Below are positions 1 to 5,158 of a stretch of 5,524 nucleotides of DNA, one piece after another. Under the pieces are notes generated by a model. It saw only the letters and a list, made by a program, of their open reading frames with translations, did not search any database and was not told the origin of the DNA. The translations under genes and the position numbers were made by a program. Numbering within the stretch: position 1 is the stretch's first letter; each line of letters begins with the position of its first letter. The stretch covers positions 1 to 5,524 of the forward strand of contig CAYRJA010000139.1 of assembly GCA_964424455.1 (NCBI GenBank), given 5' to 3'. This stretch comes from CAYRJA01 sp964424455. GTDB lineage: Bacteria; Bacteroidota; Bacteroidia; Chitinophagales; UBA10324.

Positions 1-319
1 AGTCACCCCTTCAGGGGTTGGGGGTGAGCGCGAGCGATGACTCGTCCTAAAAAAAATATTCAACAAAAAATTTAGCTCATTCACTTTTCCACCGCTTACC
101 CGTAGCCCTAAAGGGCGCAGGCGCGCATCAAATACGTTGTGTGTAGTCACCCCTTCAGGGGTTGGGGGTGAGCGCGAGCGATGACTCGTCCTAAAAAAAT
201 TATTCAACAAAAAATTATGTTCATTCACTTTTCCACCGCGCACCCGTAGCCCTAAAGGGCACAGACGCGCATCAGTCTCGTTGAGAGTAGTCACCCCTTC
301 AGGGGTCAGCGCGAGCAAT
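1..319. repeat. 144-bp direct tandem repeat array with REP-like hairpins (2 full copies plus a fragment)
   Basis: Copy 1 (1-144) and copy 2 (145-288) align without gaps, with about 14 mismatches by eye (about 90% identity). The first 50 or so bases are identical and the last 14 are the most diverged. Copy 3 is a fragment (289-319) in which TGGGGGTG has been replaced by a single C. Each copy starts with the near-palindrome ACCCCTTCAGGGGT, which can compete with a longer TCACCCC/GGGGTGA stem (3-9 with 21-27; 147-153 with 165-171). Full copies carry a second palindrome, GCCCTAAAGGGC (105-116 and 249-260). GTAG precedes or abuts these palindromes at 102, 143, 246 and 287. A GTAG-type tetranucleotide at the foot of a hairpin is a known feature of REP elements moved by RAYT (Y1) transposases; that this array belongs to that class is my inference. 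No open reading frame is supported here. The array may continue to the left of the window. Confidence 0.85.
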
Positions 320-335
320 CCCTCTGCATCTTCCG

Positions 336-365
336 TTGGGCGTATGACCTTTTAATTTACTTTCG
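336..365 (+). promoter_or_regulatory. Putative Bacteroidota-type promoter of the glycosyltransferase gene
   Basis: A TTG at 336-338 is followed after 19 bases by TACTTTCG at 358-365, one mismatch from the Bacteroidota -7 consensus TAnnTTTG. The spacing fits the usual -33/-7 distance. Transcription would begin near 370-373, leaving a leader of only about 10 bases before the ATG at 383. The match is by eye and has no experimental support. Confidence 0.45.
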
Positions 366-382
366 CTTGATTATATTTTAGA

Positions 383-1441
383 ATGCAAAAAAAAAGTAAG
401 ATTCTTTTTTTCTTTCCCAACCGTTCAACCTTTGTAGAGCGCGACATTGCACTGCTGCAATCCCGTTACCGTGTTATTTCATTTGAGTTCAATCCTTCTC
501 ACAAAGTTCTAATCCCATTCCGTTTCATTGCTCAGTTTGTTTTTCTATGCCGCCATATTTTTTCAACTAAACTTTTAGTTTGTCAGCTGGCAGCATGGCA
601 TTCGGTATTGCCTGTTATTTTCTCAAAGCTTTTTCGCAAACCTTCCATAATTTTTTTAGCCGGTACAGACTGTGCTTATTTTCCTTCCATCCACTATGGA
701 AATTTTTGTAAAACTGAACTTGCCCGCGCCACTGCTTTCAGCGCACGTAATGCCACACATCTTGCACCCAAACATATTTCACTTATTCGCTCTCCTTATA
801 CTTATCATCCTTCAGGATTTCCGGAGCAGGGCATAGCCTGTTTTGTAAAGAACTTCGCCACCCCCTACACCGTTATTCCCAATGGTTTTAATGCAGATGA
901 ATATACAGCAGTCGAAAAAAGAAAACCTCATTCATTTCTTACCGTTGCTGCAGGCATCGGCACATCCAATATCAATCAGCTAAAGGGTATTGATTTGATT
1001 CTGCGGGTGGCAGTACATTTTCCACAATGCACCTTTACCATTGTCGGAGTGGAAAAGGGATATCAGTTTCCGGCACTTCCCGGAAATATTATCTGTCTGC
1101 CCCCTCAGTCGCAACAGCAACTGAAGATTTTGTATGCATCTCATCAATTTTATCTGCAGCTGTCATTGAGCGAAGGTTTTCCGAATGCAGTTTGTGAAGC
1201 CATGTTGGGAGGTTGTGTACCCATTGTATCGGATGTGAATGCATTGCCTGACATTGCAGGCAGTTGTGGTTTTGTAGTGAAAAAGTATGGTGAGGAGGAG
1301 TTGCGTCAGGTGATGCTGCAGGCATTGAAGGCAGATACAGAAATGTTGTCTAGAAAATCAGTCAGCCATATCCGTGAAAATTATTCTGCAGAACAACGTC
1401 AGAGAAAACTTTTTGACCTGTTTGAAAAATTGAAAGGATAG
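383..1441 (+). CDS. Glycosyltransferase, family 4 (GT-B fold)
   Basis: A 352-residue protein that probably transfers a sugar from a nucleotide-sugar donor to a glycan or lipid acceptor at the cytoplasmic face of the inner membrane, as GT4 enzymes do in capsule, LPS and exopolysaccharide synthesis. The N-terminal Rossmann half begins with the strand KILFFFPNR (6-14) and contains AGTDCAYFP (93-101). VIPNGFN (164-170) marks the hinge into the donor-binding half. LKGIDLI (200-206) supplies the conserved Lys201. The family's EX7E motif is present as E264-GFPNAVC-E272, followed by GGCVPIVSD (276-284), all typical of GT4. The arginine usual a few residues before the lysine is not obvious (TSNINQ at 194-199). 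Length is normal. The ATG at 383 is chosen because the first beta strand follows directly; there is no clear Shine-Dalgarno. A run of nine A's sits right after the start (387-395). No polysaccharide operon is visible next to it, so the substrate is unknown. Confidence 0.9.
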   Translation: MQKKSKILFFFPNRSTFVERDIALLQSRYRVISFEFNPSHKVLIPFRFIAQFVFLCRHIFSTKLLVCQLAAWHSVLPVIFSKLFRKPSIIFLAGTDCAYFPSIHYGNFCKTELARATAFSARNATHLAPKHISLIRSPYTYHPSGFPEQGIACFVKNFATPYTVIPNGFNADEYTAVEKRKPHSFLTVAAGIGTSNINQLKGIDLILRVAVHFPQCTFTIVGVEKGYQFPALPGNIICLPPQSQQQLKILYASHQFYLQLSLSEGFPNAVCEAMLGGCVPIVSDVNALPDIAGSCGFVVKKYGEEELRQVMLQALKADTEMLSRKSVSHIRENYSAEQRQRKLFDLFEKLKG

Positions 1442-1481
1442 ATGAATAGAAAGATTTTTTTTCTACTCTTTCGGGTAGCGA

Positions 1482-1523
1482 ATTTCACCCGTAAGGTTAT
1501 CGCAGATTCCTGATGGGTGAAAT
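1482..1523 (+). other. Strong stem-loop in the intergenic region (9-bp perfect stem)
   Basis: ATTTCACCC (1482-1490) pairs perfectly with GGGTGAAAT (1515-1523) across a 24-base loop. AGG (1494-1496) and CCT (1509-1511) inside the loop can add a short inner stem. A smaller hairpin lies just before it: CTACTC (1463-1468) with GGGTAG (1473-1478), one T·G wobble and a TTTC loop. The strong stem is followed only by CTTTTGG, a poor U-tract, so it is not a convincing intrinsic terminator. It could be a 3' UTR stabiliser, a protein site or part of a structured RNA. Function is unknown. Confidence 0.5.
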
Positions 1524-1555
1524 CTTTTGGAAATGAGAAGATGTAAATTTTTTCT

Positions 1556-1606
1556 TTCGCGCAACCCAGCAGGAGCTATCTCGACCTGCCGGGTTTTCCT
1601 CGCGAA
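1556..1606 (+). terminator. Probable intrinsic terminator or composite hairpin after the glycosyltransferase gene
   Basis: AACCC-A-GCAGG (1563-1573) pairs with CCTGC-C-GGGTT (1585-1595), giving ten pairs with one A·C mismatch and an 11-base loop. TTTTCCT follows the stem (1594-1600). An outer arm, TTCGCG (1556-1561) with CGCGAA (1601-1606), can close the structure further. The GC-rich stem running into a short T-tract fits a terminator for the upstream gene. The outer arm is unusual for a simple terminator and could mean a repeated palindromic element instead. Confidence 0.55.
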
Positions 1607-1664
1607 CTGTAGTATTTTTTTTAAAAAATAAACTTTCGCTATTCGTATTCAGAAATTAATTTAT

Positions 1665-1672
1665 TAAATTCG
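1665..1672 (+). promoter_or_regulatory. Putative -7 element of the first Kelch gene
   Basis: TAAATTCG is one mismatch from TAnnTTTG and lies 22 bases before the ATG at 1695, implying a leader of about 18 bases. No convincing TTG is found at the -33 distance. An alternative signal is the 9-mer ACTTTCGCT at 1632-1640, which also occurs at 359-367 in the promoter region of the glycosyltransferase gene. Confidence 0.3.
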
Positions 1673-1694
1673 CAAAAGATATATCCCCTCAGTT

Positions 1695-2867
1695 ATGAAA
1701 AAATTACTGCTTTTATTATTTATAACGTCAGTTGCCTGTGCACAGAATTATGTCTGGACACAGAAAGCAAATTTACCGGCTATTACCCGTCAGGCACCGG
1801 TTGGATTTTCTATAGGTCAATATGGATATGTTGGAACAGGCATTGATGACAATAATATAGTCTTGGGAGATTTTTGGAAATATGATCCTATGAGTAATAG
1901 CTGGAGTCAGACGGCATCTTTGCCTGGTAATGCAAGATATGGAGCAAGTTCTTTTGTCATAAATAATATTGCATATGTAGGTTTAGGCTGGAATAGTAAT
2001 AATCAAGGATTAATGGATTTTTATTCTTACAACCCAGTTACTAATCAGTGGAGTCAGGTTGCAAGTTTTACAGGCCCGTCTGTTTATACTGCAGTTTCGT
2101 TTTCTGTTAATTCATTAGGATATATTGTTACTGGTTTTCCTATTACCAAACAGGTCTATCAGTACAATCCTGTTAATAACATCTGGCAATTAAAAAATAG
2201 TTTTTCAGGTGATGGTCGACAAAGTGCTGCTTCATTTGTAATAAATGATACTGCTTATGTAACTACAGGTGTAGATGGGAATACACAGTATAATGATTTG
2301 TGGAGATTTAATCAACTATCTGATTCATGGACTAAATTAACTGATTTTCCTGCAGGTCCAAGATATGGTGCATCAGCATTTACTTTGAATGGTATGGGTC
2401 TATTATATACAGGTAGTAATGGGAGTTCGTTTTTTAATGATGGCCTTTCATATGACCCTTCAACAAATCAATGGAACATTGTACCGGTTTTCACCGGACT
2501 AGGACGCAGGCATGCAGCTAATTTTACAATTGGAAATGTTGGTTATATATCATGTGGCAAAGCATTTAATGGATTTTTAAATGATTTATGGGAATTCTCA
2601 AACACCACATCCTTCGTTGACCACAATACTGAACTAAATTCAGTTATTTACGATAGGAAAACATCTTCACTTATTTTTCCTTCAAATAATAAAGCGAATT
2701 TATTAGCAATATATAATCTTAATGGAGCAAGAATAATTGCACATGAAATTGTTGCAGGTGAAAAATCATACAATATTCCGAAAAACATTGTGCAGGGAGT
2801 TTATTTTTATGAAATATCAAATTCCCATCATATTCTTTCGCGAGGGAAATTTTTTATAGAAAATTGA
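1695..2867 (+). CDS. Secreted six-bladed Kelch-propeller protein with C-terminal T9SS sorting domain
   Basis: This 390-residue protein is predicted to be exported and released to, or attached at, the cell surface. Residues 1-16 form a signal peptide (KKLLLLLF core, A-C-A before Gln17). Cys15 makes a lipoprotein reading conceivable, but the -3 residue is Ser, which fits poorly. Tryptophans at 21, 70, 119, 164, 212 and 260 recur every 45-49 residues, each opening a unit of the form W-x-Q-x-A-x(2)-PG…RYGA…F.I…GYVGTG…D.W.YDP..N.W. That gives six Kelch blades, the last ending near NDLWEF (296-301). After a short linker, residues from about 317 to 390 (IYNLNGARI, then GVYFYEI and KFFIEN at the end) match the type A T9SS C-terminal domain. 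No catalytic residues of galactose oxidase are evident, so a binding role is likelier than catalysis; the ligand is unknown. The ATG at 1695 fits the signal peptide. It is a close paralogue of the next gene and is visibly AT-rich. Confidence 0.88.
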   Translation: MKKLLLLLFITSVACAQNYVWTQKANLPAITRQAPVGFSIGQYGYVGTGIDDNNIVLGDFWKYDPMSNSWSQTASLPGNARYGASSFVINNIAYVGLGWNSNNQGLMDFYSYNPVTNQWSQVASFTGPSVYTAVSFSVNSLGYIVTGFPITKQVYQYNPVNNIWQLKNSFSGDGRQSAASFVINDTAYVTTGVDGNTQYNDLWRFNQLSDSWTKLTDFPAGPRYGASAFTLNGMGLLYTGSNGSSFFNDGLSYDPSTNQWNIVPVFTGLGRRHAANFTIGNVGYISCGKAFNGFLNDLWEFSNTTSFVDHNTELNSVIYDRKTSSLIFPSNNKANLLAIYNLNGARIIAHEIVAGEKSYNIPKNIVQGVYFYEISNSHHILSRGKFFIEN

Positions 2868-2914
2868 TATTATTATATGGACTCTTAAAAATTTGTTTTA
2901 ATTAAATATTTTAA

Positions 2915-2945
2915 TTGCTTAGTTATTAGTAATTTTCTATATTTG
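2915..2945 (+). promoter_or_regulatory. Bacteroidota-type promoter of the second Kelch gene
   Basis: TATATTTG at 2938-2945 matches TAnnTTTG exactly. A TTG at 2915-2917 lies 20 bases upstream, the expected -33 spacing. Transcription would start near 2950, giving a leader of roughly 60 bases before the ATG at 3014. It implies that the second Kelch gene can be transcribed independently of the first. Confidence 0.6.
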
Positions 2946-3013
2946 ATTATAATCTTTTGGTTCAAAATAATGATAAATACGGATTGAAAAACTTTAAATA
3001 CTTTGATAAGGTT

Positions 3014-4198
3014 ATGAATAAAATTATTCTTTTACTCCTTATTACAACAACAGTTCACGCACAGCAGTATGTTTGGACTCAGAAGGCAAGTTTACCCGGT
3101 TTTCCAAGAAATGAAGCAATTGCATTTACTATTGGTTCAAAAGGGTATTTTGGAACGGGCATGAATATTAATATGGCAAGTACTTTTAATGATTTATGGG
3201 AATATGATCCTGTTGCAAATTCATGGTCACAAAAAGCAAATATGCCCGGAAACTCTCGTTATGGTGCTGCTGCATTCAGTATTGGTAATAAGGGATATGC
3301 AGGAACAGGATGGACAACAAGTGGTACGCAATTGAGAGATTTTTATGAATACGACCCATTGACTAATGCATGGACAGTCAAGGCAAATTTTATAGGTTCA
3401 GCACGATATGATGCTTGTGGTCTTACAATCGGAAATAATGGTTTTATCGGATTTGGTTTCACGCCTTTACAAAAGGATATTTATCAGTATTTTCCTGCTT
3501 CCAATACATGGTTGAAAATGGCAGATTTTCCGGGAACTGCACGGCAAAGTCTTGCAGCTTTTGAAATTAATGGGGTTGGTTATTTTACAGGTGGTTCTTC
3601 GGGGTCGACAAATTATAACGATTGTTGGGCATTTTCACCATCCAATAATTTATGGACGCAAGTCGCCAGTATGCCGGGGGCACCTCGCCATGCATTAGTT
3701 GCATTTGTATTGAATGGGATGGGTGTGTTAGGGAGTGGATATGATCATCAGGTTTCCTATAATGATTTTTATTCATATAATGTTTCAAATAATACATGGA
3801 CAAATGTGCCATCATGCCCAGGTTTACCAAGATATGCTGCAGATGGGTTTACCATCAATAATAAAGGTTATCTCTGTGGTGGACGTGATGCATTTGGAAA
3901 TTGTTACAACGATTTATGGGAACTATCCACTGTCACCGCCATTAACTCTCCTTCAACAGAATTGCCTGTCATTACTCAGTATTTTGCTTCAGAAAAAATA
4001 ATGACTGTAACTAATCATGCGCAGAAGTCAATAACTGTTGAAATCAGAAATACGGCAGGAAGTCTGATTGCTGAAAAAAATTTGGATGCCGGTCAGACTT
4101 ATACTTTTCAGCTTAATGTCATGGCAAAAGGCATTTATCTGTGCAGGGCCACTGCTGTTAATTCACATCCTTTCGTTACTAAATTCTACCTGAACTGA
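3014..4198 (+). CDS. Secreted six-bladed Kelch-propeller protein, paralogue of the preceding gene
   Basis: A 394-residue protein of the same design as its upstream neighbour, with roughly 40-50% identity by eye. The ATG at 3014 is preferred over an in-frame TTG at 2957, because it puts the hydrophobic signal peptide (MNKIILLLLITTTVHA, cleavage before Gln17) at the N-terminus and matches the paralogue residue for residue. The TTG start would add 19 polar residues in front. Tryptophans at 21, 71, 120, 166, 214 and 262 start six Kelch blades of 46-50 residues, ending at NDLWEL (299-304). Residues from about 318 to 394 (VEIRNTAGSLI, then KGIYLCRA and a final KFYLN) resemble a type A T9SS sorting domain. 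Unlike its paralogue it has several cysteines in the mature protein (135, 204, 268, 288, 297, 377), three of them in blade six. It probably binds a glycan or protein at the surface; the ligand cannot be read from sequence. Confidence 0.88.
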   Translation: MNKIILLLLITTTVHAQQYVWTQKASLPGFPRNEAIAFTIGSKGYFGTGMNINMASTFNDLWEYDPVANSWSQKANMPGNSRYGAAAFSIGNKGYAGTGWTTSGTQLRDFYEYDPLTNAWTVKANFIGSARYDACGLTIGNNGFIGFGFTPLQKDIYQYFPASNTWLKMADFPGTARQSLAAFEINGVGYFTGGSSGSTNYNDCWAFSPSNNLWTQVASMPGAPRHALVAFVLNGMGVLGSGYDHQVSYNDFYSYNVSNNTWTNVPSCPGLPRYAADGFTINNKGYLCGGRDAFGNCYNDLWELSTVTAINSPSTELPVITQYFASEKIMTVTNHAQKSITVEIRNTAGSLIAEKNLDAGQTYTFQLNVMAKGIYLCRATAVNSHPFVTKFYLN

Positions 4199-4232
4199 TC
4201 CAAAGTTATCCCTGAGTTTCACTCTTAAAGTG

Positions 4233-4240
4233 TAGCTTTG
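4233..4240 (+). promoter_or_regulatory. Putative -7 element of the lipoprotein gene
   Basis: TAGCTTTG is an exact match to TAnnTTTG, 13 bases before the ATG at 4254, implying a very short leader of about 8 bases. No clear TTG sits at -33 (the nearest is CTG at 4212-4214, 18 bases upstream). The box overlaps an inverted repeat, CCAAAG (4200-4205) with CTTTGG (4236-4241). That could be a regulatory palindrome or chance. The lipoprotein gene could instead be read through from the Kelch gene. Confidence 0.35.
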
Positions 4241-4253
4241 GAAAAAAAACATC

Positions 4254-4589
4254 ATGAACAGATTGCTGCTGATGGCGCTGTTGGGTGTGGCTGCCTGTGC
4301 AGGTGATAAAAACAAACCTCAGGAGAACAACACAACCCCATCGCTCAACAACATTTCGTATAAAACGTTTGCCAATGATTCCGCACCGGGAGGCTTTGGC
4401 TACGATATTTTTGTGGACGGAAGGATGATGGTACATCAACCGAATATTCCTGCTGTAATGGGTAACCGCGGATTTACATCTGAAGACGATGCAGCAAAAA
4501 CTGCAAACCTGGTGATGTTTAAACTTAAAAACAACATCATGCCTCCCTCTGTTACCACAGGAGAGCTGGATAGTTTGGGAATTAAATAA
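4254..4589 (+). CDS. Small DUF4907-like lipoprotein
   Basis: A 111-residue protein. MNRLLLMALLGVAAC is a lipoprotein signal peptide with Cys15 as the lipidated residue (V-A-A-C lipobox), so the product should be anchored in a membrane and probably face the periplasm or surface. A polar, Asn/Thr-rich linker (16-33) leads to a compact domain. Its core, GFGYDIFVDGRMMVHQP (48-64), then IPAVMGNRGF (65-74), a helix rich in acidic and Ala residues (76-92) and MPPSVTTGEL (96-105), matches my memory of DUF4907, a Bacteroidota family of about 100 residues with no known function. The gene starts 55 bases after the second Kelch gene and ends 29 bases before the next gene. From memory, DUF4907 genes often sit beside Kelch genes, which suggests a shared function with the propellers; that link is an inference. 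Family assignment is by recognised motif pattern, not by search. Confidence 0.8.
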   Translation: MNRLLLMALLGVAACAGDKNKPQENNTTPSLNNISYKTFANDSAPGGFGYDIFVDGRMMVHQPNIPAVMGNRGFTSEDDAAKTANLVMFKLKNNIMPPSVTTGELDSLGIK

Positions 4590-4618
4590 TCAGAATAATA
4601 AAAAGACAGGATTAAATT

Positions 4619-5158
4619 ATGGAAGAACTTGGAATTGGATCACGCATACGTCACCCCGAATTTGGTGTGGGTGTCATCATCAATGTAAAACCCAAAACCT
4701 ACATCACCGTTTTTACCGAACGCGGAAAAATTGAAGTAGCTAAAAGCTATCAGAACATTGAAGTGATAGATGCACAACCAACTGCTGACGATCAGGTAAG
4801 TTATGCCGATGTGCAACGGATGTTTACCGATATCATAAAAAAATATTCCGACCTGCAGGAAACAGTGCCGCTGCACGGCCGCTGGACAGGAGGGAAGGTG
4901 GTGCTGCATCCCGGCAACCCTTCCATGAAACCAAAGGAAATTCCGATGGATGTGTTCTTCAACAAAATCATCATGACGCGCGACCGCCTGCGTGTGATGG
5001 AACAACGCATCAATGCACACGACAAACTCTCTGAAGAAGATAAAATAAATCTGCAGCAGTATCTTACACGCATCTATGGTAGCCTTACCACTTTCAATGT
5101 TTTGTTTAAGGAAGACGAACATCACTTTGTGGGCGAGAAAGGAGCAAAGGAATCATGA
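4619..5158 (+). CDS. Conserved hypothetical protein with Tudor/SH3-like N-terminus
   Basis: A 179-residue, soluble, charged protein without signal peptide or membrane segment, so cytoplasmic. Residues 4-50 (IGSRIRHPEFGVGVI, then a TVF strand and a final IEVID) resemble the small Tudor/SH3-like beta barrel found at the C-terminus of UvrD/PcrA helicases and in CarD-like proteins, which contacts RNA polymerase or nucleic acid. The likeness is to a short motif only. Residues 62-80 and 112-165 look helical and may form a coiled-coil or bundle. Between them lies a distinctive segment, LHGRWTGGKVVLHPGNPSMK (85-104). I do not recognise the full family; it may be a Bacteroidota-specific protein. The ATG at 4619 follows a weak GACAGG about ten bases upstream. 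The gene is 29 bases behind the lipoprotein gene, and its TGA overlaps the ATG of the next gene. Confidence 0.8.
   Translation: MEELGIGSRIRHPEFGVGVIINVKPKTYITVFTERGKIEVAKSYQNIEVIDAQPTADDQVSYADVQRMFTDIIKKYSDLQETVPLHGRWTGGKVVLHPGNPSMKPKEIPMDVFFNKIIMTRDRLRVMEQRINAHDKLSEEDKINLQQYLTRIYGSLTTFNVLFKEDEHHFVGEKGAKES

Noticed and set aside
1..319. CRISPR array
   Set aside because: The whole 144-bp unit is repeated, including what would be spacers, there are only two full copies, and no cas gene is visible.
1089..1325. Antisense open frame inside the glycosyltransferase gene
   Set aside because: It covers the most conserved part of the GT4 enzyme (EX7E region), and its own translation has no recognisable features.
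1613..1630. TATTTTTT/AAAAAATA palindrome
   Set aside because: An AT-only palindrome from adjoining T and A runs. It may bend DNA upstream of the promoter but has no support as a terminator or element.
2900..2916. AATTAAA-TAT-TTTAATT palindrome as a terminator after the first Kelch gene
   Set aside because: The stem is made only of A-T pairs, there is no T-tract, and it overlaps the -33 element of the next promoter. AT-rich chance palindromes are expected here.
2957..3013. TTG start giving a 19-residue N-terminal extension of the second Kelch protein
   Set aside because: The extension is polar and would bury the signal peptide. The ATG at 3014 aligns exactly with the start of the paralogue and leaves room for the promoter at 2915-2945.
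3585..3830. Antisense frame within the second Kelch gene
   Set aside because: Overlaps clear Kelch blades and has no start context or motif.
3735..4001. Second + strand frame inside the second Kelch gene
   Set aside because: It lies wholly within blades five and six in another frame. Its Met/Ile/His-rich translation is a product of the AT-rich repeat coding.
4200..4241. CCAAAG/CTTTGG inverted repeat after the second Kelch gene as a terminator
   Set aside because: The arms are six bases with a 30-base interval and are followed by A8 rather than T's, so it does not fit termination on the + strand.
4206..4439. Antisense frame covering the start of the lipoprotein gene
   Set aside because: The sense frame has a lipobox and a DUF4907-like core; the antisense translation has no features.
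4640..5125. Long antisense open frame (161 codons) opposite the Tudor/SH3-like gene
   Set aside because: Its translation is rich in His, Phe and Cys without any family pattern, and the + strand frame has a domain-like motif, a coupled neighbour and a sensible start. It is a shadow frame.
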